64,000 nucleotides of DNA from Lytechinus pictus (GCF_037042905.1 NC_087247.1:59419920-59483919); one strand, 5' to 3'; shown: positions 27,201 through 38,738, numbered from the stretch's first letter. Translations and numbers: made by a program. The notes: a model not told the origin generated them from the sequence alone.

Positions 27201-30200
27201 ACTTTTAGTTCAGTATTGGTATTATCATTTGAAGTGATTATGTTTCCGGTAACTTTTCAATGCAAAAGTTTTCATCTGGGAGAGAAAAGGAAATAAGATG
27301 AAGAGCTTCTAAAACCTAAGCTATTTTAAATTCATTCTGTACAATGACATGAATTAACATATTGTGATTTTTTTAGCCGCTTCACCCCCGTCCCACAGCT
27401 CAACCCCTGCACCATAAAAAAAATTGCTGTCCCTGTATAACATATTTTTCCAAATATTTTGGTTTATATGCTAACTATGCTGGTAAGCGCCCCAAATGCG
27501 ATTTTTTTTTTTTTTTGTCGTAACGGGGAAAAAAGTGGCCAGGACGGTCTTTATTCTTATCTTGTCTACCGCGTTACTCGCAATTAAAAACAGAAAATCG
27601 GAGAGAGGAGACAAACAAGCAATATTAGAGTGTAGGTCAGAACATTTCCATCTTGGGGGGGGGCAAGGTCAAACAAGAATAATGATGAAAAGTCATCAGT
27701 TTGGCAAGGGTCTGGGGACCGAGTTGCGACCAACAAACGTTGTGGGATTTTTAAAAAGTAATCTAACCAAATAATAAAATCATGTTGTCATTCGTTTAAG
27801 TCGATATTCATGGAATTTTAGCAAAAGCGCACTAGTCTATTCCCCTTTTATCTCTGTCTCTCATTCTCTCTCGTTCTCCGTGACATCTGAACATATTTTT
27901 TCTATAATTTCCCTAAATGATTCTTCGTTCATCCTTATATGCATCATCACTCAGGGGTAGCGCTTTTATGCAATATGAATCACTGACGGATGTCATAAGC
28001 ACCTGTGTTGTTGGCAAATGAGACAATTTTTTTTTTAGATACGGTATGTTGGTCGAAAAAAAAGTATTCATAAAAGCTTTTTGTATTGCTATGTACGAAA
28101 AGCATTCAATGGGTCATCCTGCCGATAAACACTAATCTTCCTTTTGTTCGGGGCGTTGACCATCTGTATCCTGCTCTTTTCGGAAGGAATTTGTTTGAGT
28201 GGCCGCCCAGACATTCTTTTGTTCGGATAGTGCCAATATCATGAACTACATGGACGTTTCCCTTTTGAAAAGAGCAGAAGATGAATGGTGTGCTTAATTG
28301 CTTTCTTTTCTCTTTTTTTTCAGAAAAGTAGACAAAAATAATAAGAAGGGGAAGATGGGGAGGGAAAAAGTTCAAAAGTGCACCGAGATCAGCTCAAAGT
28401 ACTAAGACATTACAAGCTTTTTGTTTTTCTGAAAATGCAATCGAGATCGATGAAACCAAGGAGATATCATTCCATCTAGAGTGATATCTCCTTGATGAAA
28501 CAAATAAGACGAAAATGGTAAATAAACGCGTAGCTTATTACGTGACGATCTTGCAGAAAAGATTTTAGCTTATCTATCAGAACAACGATATGGATCAAAC
28601 CACGTGATCATGCCTTGTGCGCGCGCGTACGTGCTCGTCACAAAATGTATCTTCCCCGTCAGACTCCAACGAAAAAATCGGGTAAAGTTGAAAGATTTCC
28701 TATTTTCGGGATTTTTCCCCACGTAGCTGTATATTTTTTTCAATCTGTTATCGAAATAGGTTTATAAAGGAAATAGTGGCAGAGGTTTTAATACATAACA
28801 ATTACGAAAAAGCTGAAAAACTTCATTGAATTAAACCAAACATATTTTGGCTTCTGTAGAAGCCCGTCGTAGCTAAGTGAACGACTCACTGGGCTTCTGT
28901 GGAAGCCCGTCGCACGCAAAGGGTTAAAATAATAAAAAATAAATAAAGGATCTAAAAAGCAATCGCAACTTTTATCTACTGTGCCATGCCCCCCTGCAAT
29001 GAATTAGTTGAGAGTCACAAGGGAATAATTATACTAGATATCTTCTGAAAATCATCTTCTGACATCATCAAGAATTACCATCCCTCTTTGCTGAACATTA
29101 ACTCAAAACCTTGTTGCCTGAATTTTTGCTTTTTTGAGAGCCAGAAGTCAACAGTCATACACTTCAGATCTATAAATCCCATATCTATCATTTGAAGAAC
29201 ATCAACTCACCCCTTCTTTTTTCTTGAGCTCTTGCTGTCATCCTCTTCCTCCTCATCTGATATCGTTGAGTCTGTATCTCTACTTTCTGCGCGGGTATGT
29301 CGGTTTGTTCTTTCATCCCTAGAGTGTGATGTTGAGGATGATGATGGTGACTCCTACATATAGATATGGGAAGAAAGGAATACAAAGTCACTTGATAACA
29401 CTATTTCTCCTACCCAGAGGGCATGACTTGATGCTGATTGTAATTTTTTCAGTCTTTTTTTTTTAAAGGATTTTAACTTTCATCGAATCAAAGTTAGCAT
29501 TACATTTACTTCGACAAATCTACTATAATTGTTCTTGGGCATAAAATTTAGGTGACAAAAAAACCTTGATCAACAATTAATATTGTATAGACAATACACA
29601 CATAAATGGTCGGTAATAGGGCACCAGCACTTAATCTGACTTCACCACCAAACTGAGTCTATGTGTATTGAAAAGGAATACTGATGACCAATAAGGTTTG
29701 AGTTATACAATGTATGACTAACAAACCTTTGAAACAGGATCTGACTTGGTATGACTGACTGGTCTCCTTGGATGATTACTATCTGTTTCATCATGGCTTC
29801 GATGAACAGCATCAGAACTTCTCCTTACTAAAACAACATAGAAGATATAAAATGCCAGATGAATTGTTTATAGATGTATTCAAGTATCATCATATGAAAA
29901 AAACAAGATGACAGGGCGGCAAGCTGCAGGTTTCACTCATTCTTATAGATCATCCATTGTCATATAACTATCTCAAAAGTTTGGTTCTTGTCAAATTTAA
30001 GAAAATTCTTTAAAAATTTAGAAATTTTCTCATTAGGGTACTGAACTTAATAATTTTAGCTCCATTCTCTATAAAGAAAGTATGATAATCCACAAGGAAA
30101 CATTTCTCTTTTCTAATATTAAAAAAATTGTATAAGCCATTTAATTAAACCAACAATCTAATGGAAAGGGCAGTTGGCATCAACAGTCACTCCTTACATC

Positions 30201-33200
30201 TACACCTGATAATATCAAGAATCAAATAGGAAAGTTTTTATGGTTTAATGTCATCTAATTACCTTGTGATAATGGTGACTGATGTTCCTGTGATTCTCTC
30301 AACTTCTCTCTCCTTCTAGCTCTTGCAGAAGAACCTCTCTGTACCGAAAAAAATAAAATACAAATAAACTGATGTCTGTCATGCAGCTTTGCTTTAATAA
30401 AATCACACACTCTTCTTTTTTCTTACATTATTTTAATCAAAGCTTGCCTAGCTTGAAGGAACTTCCTTCTGTACATTAAAATGTTATAGCCCGACATCCT
30501 ATCAAAATTTGTATGGAGTGTTCCATCACAAAGAAGATGCAATAGTCCAAGACATAACTATATTACTGGAATGCAAAAATGATAATAAAGAAAAACATTG
30601 CTAAACCTACATCTGTTCTTGGTGTACTTGCATCATCTCTAGAGTTGCTCACTGAACTTGTAGATGAAGTTCTTGAAGAACTTGCTGAGTTTGTTGACCT
30701 CTTTGCACCTTTACTTGTTTCTGGAGTCCCACCTTTTGGAGGAACTGGTAGAGGCCTTGATTTCTTGGGTGGAAGCTTGGGCTGAAATAAAGATAGTTAA
30801 CAAGCCTTTTAACATCCATGATTCATGTATATAATACTTCTTTCCAAAAATGAGACGACAGCAGGAGATTGGAAAAACCCTAATAGATACATACTTCCAA
30901 CATGTTAAACATCAAATCTAAATAAGTGCCATTTCCCCAGATTATTCACCTTTTTATACCACAATGAATAAGAAAACCATATTTGGAGACGGATTATATT
31001 CAAATACAATTGCTTTTCTTCAAGAGATATATGAAAATACATCTAGTGATCAGTATTAAATGCATTTTCATTAAAAACACAGATTTTCTCACTAACAGAA
31101 AAAAAAAAGAAACTAGAAATATCACCGAAGGTGATTAATCCCCCTGCCCTACACTGTTACCATGACAACAGTTTGTAACACATGGAAAATAAATATGTCT
31201 TGCCCATCTTTACCCAAAGACCTATGTGTGAGCAAAATATCATGAGAATTGGTTGAAAACTGATGAAGTAGTTTGAAGTACAAGATTTTTGCCTAATTTT
31301 TTTACATATAATATATTGTTACAATGGTAACACAATTTCTGACACATGCAAAAATATGTCTTAAATATCTTTATCTCAAGACCAACATGTGAGCCAAATT
31401 TCATGAGAATTGGTTGAAAACTGATCAAGTAGTTTGAACAAGAACATTTTTACCAAATTTGGGGCATATATTATGTTGTTACGATGGTAACATGATTCTA
31501 ACACACACATAATATGTTCTTTGCACATATCTACCTCAAAACCAATGTGTGCCAAATTTCAAGAGAATTGGTTAAAAATTGATAAAGTAGTTTGATGCAC
31601 AAGATTTGCACATATTTTTGGAGATTTTATGCCGTTACCGTGGCAATGCAATTTTCAAAACGTACGAAAAAATATGTCTTGCACATCTTTACCCCAAGAC
31701 CAATGTTTGGTCCAAATTTCAAGAAAATTTGTTAAAAATTGAGAAAGAAGTTCGATGCCCAAGATTTGCATCTAATTTTTGGCATTTTATGCCATTACCA
31801 TGGCAACGTGATTTTCAATTCGAACGAAAAAATGTGTCTTGCACATGTTTACCCCAAGACCAATGTGTGGTCTAAATTTCAAGATAATTGGTTAAAAATT
31901 CAGAAAAAAGTTCGATGCGCAAGATTTGCAATGGACCGACGTACACTGACTCCTATATACATACCCCCTTCAAACTTCAGTTGGCGGGGTATGAAAAACT
32001 ACTTCATGTTTTTTTTTTCAATGCTTGCAGTAGACAAGTAAAAATTAATTTCCCTGTCACATATAGATTATATATAACTAGCACATCAATGATATGGAGC
32101 TCATCCAGCATCTCGCAACGAAATTTAACACAATTTTTAATTTCAGCCCTGTTAACACTGTAGTGAATTATATTGGTGACATTAATTGAGGAAACAGAAT
32201 TGAAATTGAAGAAGAAATGACATAGAACAAGCATTTTTGTGATTTATGAATAAATTTCGTATAAATAAGCATTAATAATTTTCTGGTCAAAATGTCTAAA
32301 TTTTGTGTAGAACCTTGGTGAACTTCATATAGCTCTACCAGATGGATGGAAAAAAAAATTGGTCAACAAATAAAAGCATTTTTTGTGATTATGAATAAAT
32401 TTTGCATAAATTAGCATAAATAATTTTCTACTCAAAATTTAAAAAAACTCTGTGCAGAAGTTAGGTGAACCTCATGAAGCTCTCTACCAGATGGAAGAAA
32501 AAAAATCAAAGTTGGTCAACAAATAAAGAAGAAGCATTTTCTGTGAATTTCGAAAAATGCGCATAAATTAGCAAATTCAATGAGTTTCAAAATTCTGTGT
32601 AAAAGTTTTGAATCCCCCACCTAATGCTATCATATAAAGCAAAGAGAATTAAAAATCGGATTTGGAATGACGAAGAAGAAGCATTTTGAAATTCAGTCAA
32701 CATATAAAGAAGATGAGGCATTTTCTGTGATTTATGAATTTTGCATAAATTAGCATAAATAATTTTCTACTCAAAATTATGTGTACAAGTTTGGTGAACC
32801 TCATGAAGCTCTACCAGATGGAAGAAAAAAAAATCACAATTGGTCAACAAATAAAGAAGAAGCAATTTATGTCAATTTTTAAATATACACATAAATTAAT
32901 TTTGCAAAAATTAGCATAAAAATTGTTCTTGACAAAATTCTGTGGACAAGTTTGGTGAACCTCATGAAGCTCTACCAGATGGAAGCAAAAAATCAAAATC
33001 GGTCAACGAATAACGAAGAAGAAGCATTTTTTGTGAATTTTGAAAAATGCGCATAAATTAGAATATTTAATGAGTTTCAAAATTCTATTTAGAAGTTTTG
33101 AACCCCCCACGTAGTTCTATCATATAAAGCAAACAGAATTGAAATCGGACTTGAAATGACGAAGAAGAAGAAGCATTTTGAAATTGTGGACGCCACGGCA

Positions 33201-36200
33201 TAAGCTCATCTTGCCCTTCGGGCCGGATGAGCTAAAAATGACCAGATTTGTTATAATAAGAGCAAGTCTTTTGTCAAATAAATCTCAAGATCTTACCTCT
33301 GAAGGTGTTTTGACATTACTTCTTGACTTTCCTTCTTTGCTTGCCGATGGTTGTGATTTCCTAACACCTTGTGCACTCTTTCTTTCCTTCCCGGCTGAAC
33401 CGGGTCTTGGAGTGGAAGATTTACTCTGGTTATCTTTTACCTGCTTTGTAAAAGAATGATATACATATATTTATATTCATTGAATGATCTCCCAGTAAGC
33501 CTAGCATTCAAAACTACTGTCCTATGATTAATGTTCTGATTCAAGAAAAAGTGCAATTCTGGTTGTGAAATTTAATTGTGAAGAAACTGTCCTAAAACAA
33601 TTGGAAAAAAGTTTATTACAACATATCTGGTATTGAGTGTAAGCTGTAAGCTTTTTAATCACCAAAATGATAAGAAATTAAAATAATTATACTGAGAGAG
33701 CACTGTGCACAGAAATGCATGTATTGAATTAAATCCATATCTAATTAACTGGGTGTAAACCAAAACATCAAGTATAATTCGGTCATTGCTGCTCTAAATA
33801 TTAAGTTTCTGGTCTCTTTGTAAAGGAGGAGAATCATTCTTTAGGTCATGTATTTGAATTTATTAAAAACTTTTGTAATGTAGGTGAAACTTTTGATCTA
33901 AAACATGCTGAAAAATAATTATTTTCACCTCATCAAAGTTGTTGTTTTACACTTTATATTTGTTTGAGTCCAAATGATTTTTAGATCATGATAAAGCTGA
34001 AGATCTGTGCTTTAAAATGATATAGGATTTAATAGAAGATGTGGTTTAGTCGGTTCAAGATCACACTTTTCGTAGGCCAAGTACATGTATATTTAGCAGC
34101 TTGAAAACAAGAATACTGCCCTCTGATTGGTCAGAGAGGCCAAACACCCACCCAAATTCTAACGGTTTCCATGCTAGGGCCTCCCTAAGGTCAAACTCAC
34201 CATGTGCATGTGGTAATCTCTTCAAATTACCCATGCCAGCCAATCAGAACTCTGGATTTCTTTTTACTCAGAAATTTCAGAAATCTTGTCTTGTATCTTG
34301 GTGGAAAAGTGTGATCTTGACCCGATTAAAAGGTGCCATATATCAGGAATGACATTGTGAGAAACTACAGACTTTCAGCTTTATGATGTTTTGTACCATT
34401 TAAGTTTTGTACATTTTACAAGAGAAAATAGAGGAAGAAATTTCACTTTTGAGGCACCTTTTCAAGCATGAAATTCACCTACTTATCAAAGTAGTTTATA
34501 CAAAATAACTAGCCAATATAACAGAGCAACATTTACTTTCCCAACGATGCAATAATATTTTATTTGACTTGAGGATAAACGTTAATTTTGTAGAGAAAGG
34601 AAATGTCACAATTCACAAGATTTTGCAGAGAGGAGGATTCTGCCACAAGAGGATTCGGATGAATCTGGCCTAATTGGGGTCTGACGATAATATTTTAGGT
34701 ATATTTTCAACTTATATACATCAACAAGTTTTACCTTTTTGGAAGGAACCTCAGAGATAGCAGGAAGATCTTTTCCACCTGTCTCGCTGTCTGGTGTGGA
34801 CTGTTCTTCAATTTCCTGGATGTCAGCTTTAGACCCTCTCCTACTACTTTCAGAAGATGTGCTTGGTCTCCTGTAAGATAAATGAATCAATGGTATAATT
34901 TCTGGAATGGTATCTACTCCTTTCTTAAGACATATATTTTAAAAAATTTCTGTAAGATAAAAAAAAAATAAAATAAAAGAAAAAACGGCATTATAACGCG
35001 GCATGCTTTCAGCAATTATTACATTCTGTATAATCTCAACTAACATTAATTTTATGCTAAAAATAATAATTGCGAGTCTGGATGTGCATAAAGAGGAGGA
35101 GCTGGAATAGTCTAAGGAATATGAAGTTCAGTTTCATATCAAGACTGCACACACATCTAGACATACTACTGTAAAGTGGAAATTTTCGCGGATTTCGCGG
35201 GAAGATCAGCAAGCGCGAATTTAAAAACACGCAAATTTATGAGCATCTATATTAATGCAAGTTTTGAACCGCGGTTCAATTGCGTGTATCGTTTTGGCAA
35301 AGAGATTGCATAATAATTTGATTCGTGAGTGTTTAGATCTGTATAGTTTTTAAGAAGACGTTGGGTCAATCGCCATGTTTCTTGATTGATCCCATGCACT
35401 TTGAATAGCCGTAATCCCCCCGGTCCTTACCCGGTGCTCGGCCGTCCATACCAGGCCAGCAGCTAGCAGCGCCTCCGTTTTTGCCTTCCCCGTTTACAGT
35501 ATTTCATTAAACATTGAAATATTATAACATTACCATCAACCCATTTGCAATGGGTACCATTCAATGACTGAATTAAGGTTTTGTAGAATTGAAGGATTCA
35601 GCAGTAAAATGAATAGTCTGATCCTACCTGGCTCTCGTTCCCTCAAGGAAGATAGCTATGTGTTTCTTAATATATGGGTTGCGTAGAAGTCTGGATACAC
35701 TAGGTCTCTTCTCTGGACTCTGATTCAATGTTGCCTTGATGAGTTCAACCAGTTCTGTGCTGTATTGGTGAGGCATAGCAGGCATCTGAAATCAAGGTCA
35801 AAGCACAATCACTCAACTATTCCCTTTATCAAATACTTTTGTTTGTGTATATCTAGATTTCTATCTAGCAGGTTAAGATGTTTCTATGTCTTCAGTAAGA
35901 TATTTCGTTAATATCAATTTCTTAAAAGAAAATACTCTTATCTATCATTTCATTCAAATGTGAATGAAATGCAGTTGAAATATAAACTACATGCATGTGT
36001 TAGTAATGTTATTCAAACAAATACAATTAGTGTTCATTACTATATAATTTTTTACCAAATCTTTATACTAGAAATAATTTTGATAACAATATCGTAAGAA
36101 ATATGGTACTTTAATGACTATATTTACTGATACAATTTCTTTTCAAGATGAAAATACCATCTTACCTTTCCTCGTAGTATCTTGTAAACTAAAGAATTCA

Positions 36201-38738
36201 TATCCTTTGCATTGAAGGCATGTTTGAGTGTAGTCATCTCATATACACAGCAACCTAAGGCCCATACATCAGACTATGAAAATAACAAGAAAGAAACTGG
36301 ATTAATCATATGATAATTGAAAAACACTGAAATAACATAACAATCTGACTTTCTAAGCTTACAGTGCACATACTCCAGTGACATTAAAAATATATTTTCT
36401 TCTTTGTGCTGAAAATTATACAGTCTGTGAAATTAATCCAAAACCTAATCTAGTCTACAACTTCCTATAACCTATTTATATGTAATATAGCGATTTCTGG
36501 TAAAACAATGCCACATTAATTCAATTCAATTCAAATCAAATTTAAAAAATTGTCTTTATTGATAATCAAACAAGTTAACTATCACACATGAAAAAAACAG
36601 TAGGAGCTGGAAAATCATGCTTACAAGTTGGTGTTGGCACAATAAAATACATAGTAAAAACCATAGTAAAATGCATAAAAAAGGCTAAACATTTAAAAAT
36701 CTAATGTAATTTAGATAAAGCATAAGAGGCAATGAATGAATGAATGAATGTATGTATGAATGTAACATGATAATGACAGACTTGAAGGAGAGGAGACTGG
36801 CACTTATTTAAATGACAAGAATAACTGTATGGTGGGGTTGGGTTGACCATTGTCCATTTAGTTGACACACTCATCTTTTGTTGAGTATGTCAACCAAAAA
36901 AGGCAATGGACTGTTTTTAAATCTTGTTCTTATTTGATATTGTTGATAGTTGTTCATACGATATGTTTGTATTTTTTCCGAGGTAGCCATGTCTTACACA
37001 GAGGATGAGTTGAAAGTGATTTTGCAAATTTTTTACACAGTGCCAGTCTTCTCTCCTCAAGTGTTGGCAAATTACATACCTGACATACCATTTAAAATTT
37101 GCAAGGTTGTCCTGTATTTGAAAGTATTTTCACATTTTGACATAAGTTTTTATATTAAACAGAAAACATGTATATTTTGGCTTTTGACAATACAGTTCTT
37201 AACTACAGGTTACATGAATCATAATGTAAATGCTACATCAAGAAAACTCTGTCAATGAATAATCAAAATTTTTATCTTTCTCTACATCTGCATAGTTACA
37301 TAATACACCAAAAAGACAGTAAGAAAATAAATAAACAACATAAATATACAAATTAACAAATTTATACATGTTGATGATGATTTTACCTTATGATTGTAAG
37401 GCCTATTGCTGAATAGCTCAGGACTCATGTAATAGGGTGTTCCAATTAAGGTTGTAGCCATGTCATTGTTGCCTTCCAAAACCCTAGCGATACCAAGGTC
37501 ACCAACCTTGATGATCTTGCTCTTGGTCAGGAAAATATTCTGTGTTTTCAGGTCCCGATGGAGTATGTTTCGCTCATGCATATACTAAAGAATTTTAATA
37601 AAGAAATTGTACAAGCTAAATATTCACTATGTAAATAACCATGCTTTGTATTTTCAAACAATAGAGGTGATTTGGCATATTTTCCTTCCATTTCAATCAA
37701 TAGCATTTATCTTTTAAAATAATGTATTGCTTTTTTCTTTTTAAAAGCTTGAAAGGCAATTAAATAAAAATGCAAGTTGGTTAAAATATCATGACCAGCA
37801 AAGAGTTTGAGTGTATGAATAAGAAAAAAAAATTGTTAAATACCAAGTAATTATGGTAGAAGTGTAGAGATTATGACCATGAATCACTTATTCATAGTTA
37901 TTCTTATTAATCAAAATAATCATGGGTGGTGTACTCACTTCTGTTAGATTTTTTAAACTGAAAATACATGTCAATCAAAATTACATGGTATCAAAATATA
38001 TCCAACAGAGCTGAACATATACACATACATTCATATAAAGCATTCAAATCCTTCATCTCACCATCAAAGTAAAAAAATATATGTTATTTGCCCAGTGAAA
38101 TTAGACAGGTTATAAATTTCTCACCTGTAAAGCCATGGCAATTTGGACAAACCATTCAACTACCTGACGTTCCTCTAAGGCTACGGTCTTCTGTTGCTTC
38201 AGTCTAGTATATAGATCTCCACCATCACAGAATCCCATTACTATGTATAAGAAACCCTCCTCACTCTCAAATGAATCCTTGTAGGATACAATGTTTGGGT
38301 GACGTAGCTTGGATAGTAACTTTGCTTCTTGTTCTGCAGCTTTCTTCTCCCTCTTGGAGGCTCGGAGCAGTTCCATTTTCTTAATAACAAACTGAAATTA
38401 AAACGAAGCATAATAACATGTAGGATGAAATTATACATGTATATACTGAAAAAGATGCCTTCCTTGTTAGAAATTGGACTATGGAAAATTAGATTTATCA
38501 TATATGTTTGTGAAATAGCCCAACCTTCACAATGCTTTTGACAAGGAATCTTTTTAACAATTCATATAAAATGATTACTTTGAATTTGTTTATACATATA
38601 GAAGATAAAATTAAATTCAAATTTGACATAAGCAATTAATCTTACCTGTTTTTTGTCTTTTTTATGTTTGACTAGCCACACTTCTCCATAGCTTCCTTTC
38701 CCTACCGCCTTGAGATGTTCATACATATCAAGTGACAT
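18161..38738 (-). CDS. NEK4: NIMA-related Ser/Thr kinase, NEK4 type (complete coding region, 14 exons)
   Basis: Exons, in coding order, are 38738-38646, 38391-38125, 37584-37387, 36273-36166, 35785-35628, 34870-34735, 33440-33297, 30781-30611, 30338-30263, 29827-29727, 29353-29211, 23622-23396, 22862-22723 and 18256-18161. All phases join, giving 685 residues (human NEK4 is about 840). The N-terminal kinase domain (residues 1 to about 260) shows GKGSYGEV, the VIKK lysine, [20 protein letters not shown] in place of DFG (also found in vertebrate NEK4), [12 protein letters not shown] and SDVWALGCC. The rest is Ser/Arg/Pro-rich, low-complexity and poorly conserved, with acidic DEEEEDD and a short conserved C-terminal block ([18 protein letters not shown], then [11 protein letters not shown] and stop). 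NEK4 family members act in the DNA-damage response, microtubule and cilium biology. The ATG is preceded by an acceptor (exon begins 38749), so a non-coding first exon lies farther upstream; I could not place it. Confidence 0.95.
18660..20230 (+). pseudogene. Degenerate non-LTR retrotransposon (reverse transcriptase remnant)
   Basis: Broken plus-strand frames read [15 protein letters not shown] (a stop follows), then [15 protein letters not shown], an altered YADD box ([10 protein letters not shown]), [12 protein letters not shown], a long RT-thumb-like frame ([20 protein letters not shown] and onward) and a terminal zinc-knuckle-like [18 protein letters not shown]. Several stops and frameshifts; the catalytic box is damaged. 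It sits inside the last NEK4 intron, opposite to the gene. Confidence 0.8.
20231..22722 (-). other. NEK4: NEK4 intron, nothing recognised
   Basis: AT-rich intron sequence without an identifiable exon or element. Confidence 0.5.
22723..22862 (-). CDS. NEK4: NEK4 coding exon 13
   Basis: [20 protein letters not shown], then [20 protein letters not shown] and an acidic end. This resembles the short helical block near the C-terminus of NEK1/NEK4-type kinases. Donor GTAGGT. Confidence 0.88.
23396..23622 (-). CDS. NEK4: NEK4 coding exon 12
   Basis: [20 protein letters not shown], then a Pro/Ser-rich stretch [15 protein letters not shown]. It is separated from exon 11 by a 5.6-kb intron that holds the TTAA-flanked transposon. 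Acceptor AATCAG, donor GTAATT. Confidence 0.88.
23910..28923. mobile_element. piggyBac-type TTAA-flanked transposon (non-autonomous), 5.0 kb
   Basis: TTAA at 23906-23909 and 28924-28927 flank inverted termini CCCTTTGCGTGCG and CGCACGCAAAGGG. TTAA target duplication with CCC-starting ends is characteristic of piggyBac elements. Subterminal hairpin GGGCTTCTGTGGAAGCCC lies at 28891-28908, with a second copy of CTTCTGTAGAAGCCCGTCG just inside. No transposase frame is present. The interior is built of diverged internal repeats: GGTAAGCGCCCC at about 24897, 26936 and 27482; ATCATACCTCCCAAC at 24699 and 26407; ACTAATCTTCCTTTT at 25119 and 28130. It lies in the NEK4 intron between coding exons 11 and 12. 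Confidence 0.8.
28457..28494. repeat. Perfect hairpin inside the TTAA element
   Basis: CAAGGAGATATCA and its exact reverse complement are separated by 12 bases. Confidence 0.85.
29211..29353 (-). CDS. NEK4: NEK4 coding exon 11
   Basis: [20 protein letters not shown], then an acidic DEEEEDD patch followed by KSSRKKKG. Acceptor TATGTAG, donor GTGAGT. Confidence 0.84.
29727..29827 (-). CDS. NEK4: NEK4 coding exon 10
   Basis: [20 protein letters not shown] followed by [14 protein letters not shown]. Acceptor GTTTTAG, donor GTTTGT (weak). Confidence 0.83.
30263..30338 (-). CDS. NEK4: NEK4 coding exon 9
   Basis: [20 protein letters not shown] then SPLSQ, a basic helical stretch. Other phases give stops, which fixes the splice choice. 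Donor GTAATT. Confidence 0.85.
30611..30781 (-). CDS. NEK4: NEK4 coding exon 8
   Basis: [18 protein letters not shown], then a Ser/Thr-rich run ending TPRTD. I use the donor GTAGGT after GAT, because only this phase keeps exon 9 open; the overlapping GTTTAG four bases on would cause a stop. Confidence 0.85.
31118..31998. repeat. Tandem array, units about 140 bases, in NEK4 intron
   Basis: Six or so diverged units repeat the motifs ATGTCTTGCACATCTTTACC, CAAATTTCATGAGAATTGG and TTACCATGGCAACGTGATTT. The array ends in TATACATACCCCCTTCAAAC followed by GGCGGGGTATG. Short open frames here are products of the repeat. Confidence 0.75.
32210..33238. mobile_element. Helitron-like tandem array with terminal hairpin
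   Basis: About six units of 130-160 bases repeat GCATAAATTAGCATAAATAA, CTCATGAAGCTCTACCAGAT and GGTCAACAAATAAAGAAGAA. The right end carries the hairpin GCTCATCTTGCCCTTCGGGC followed by CGGATGAGC and CTAAAAA. A tandem array ended by a GC hairpin is the layout of Helitron-related non-autonomous elements; this is an inference. Confidence 0.65.
33297..33440 (-). CDS. NEK4: NEK4 coding exon 7
   Basis: Forty-eight codons of basic, Ser/Lys-rich linker ([20 protein letters not shown] and onward). Acceptor AAAGCAG, donor GTAAGA. Confidence 0.85.
33775..34690. repeat. Large palindromic dispersed repeat, copy 1 (NEK4 intron)
   Basis: Homologous along about 0.9 kb with 59476-60430. Inverted arms include GGTTCAAGATCACACTTTTC (34052-34071) against GAAAAGTGTGATCTTGACCC (34304-34323), and inverted CCAAT boxes (GATTGGTCA / GCCAATCA). 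Confidence 0.75.
34735..34870 (-). CDS. NEK4: NEK4 coding exon 6
   Basis: Linker rich in Ser, Arg and Glu, starting [15 protein letters not shown] and ending EVPSKK. No domain recognised. Phase fits both neighbours. Confidence 0.88.
35169..35499. mobile_element. TA-flanked MITE in NEK4 intron
   Basis: CTGTAAAGTGG at the left and CCGTTTACAG at the right, each bordered by TA. The interior has an AATTTTCGCGGATTTCGCGG motif and a GC-rich right half. Tc1/mariner-type by its TA duplication. Confidence 0.6.
35628..35785 (-). CDS. NEK4: NEK4 coding exon 5 (end of kinase domain)
   Basis: Codes [20 protein letters not shown], then [20 protein letters not shown] and the post-kinase FLEGTRAR. The KRPS motif marks the end of the C-lobe. 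Acceptor GATTTCAG, donor GTAGGA. Confidence 0.94.
36166..36273 (-). CDS. NEK4: NEK4 coding exon 4
   Basis: [20 protein letters not shown], then [16 protein letters not shown], the kinase C-lobe. Acceptor TTCATAG, donor GTAAGA. Confidence 0.95.
36519..36800 (-). repeat. LINE 3' tail (ATTGA repeats), minus strand
   Basis: Reverse reading ends CAATAAAGACAA followed by TTTGAATTGAATTGAATT units, a LINE-type 3' end. A (GAAT)n microsatellite is at 36731-36750. Confidence 0.4.
37387..37584 (-). CDS. NEK4: NEK4 coding exon 3 (catalytic loop)
   Basis: [20 protein letters not shown] carries the catalytic [13 protein letters not shown] and [20 protein letters not shown] form the activation segment. Acceptor CTTTAG, donor GTAAAA. 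Confidence 0.95.
38125..38391 (-). CDS. NEK4: NEK4 coding exon 2
   Basis: Codes [20 protein letters not shown] (beta-3 lysine) and the helix C glutamate, [24 protein letters not shown] and [13 protein letters not shown]. Acceptor ATTTCAG, donor GTGAGA. Confidence 0.95.
38646..38738 (-). CDS. NEK4: NEK4 coding exon 1 (start codon, P-loop)
   Basis: [20 protein letters not shown] followed by [11 protein letters not shown]. The ATG at 38738-38736 is 11 bases inside an exon whose acceptor is TTTTGTAG. Donor GTAAGA. Confidence 0.95.

Noticed and set aside
31606-32163. Overlapping open frames of 89-100 codons
   Set aside because: They repeat the same words ([10 protein letters not shown] and similar) because they translate a tandem array.
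36950-37258. Open frame of 102 codons in a NEK4 intron
   Set aside because: On the opposite strand to the gene, no recognisable similarity and low-complexity surroundings.
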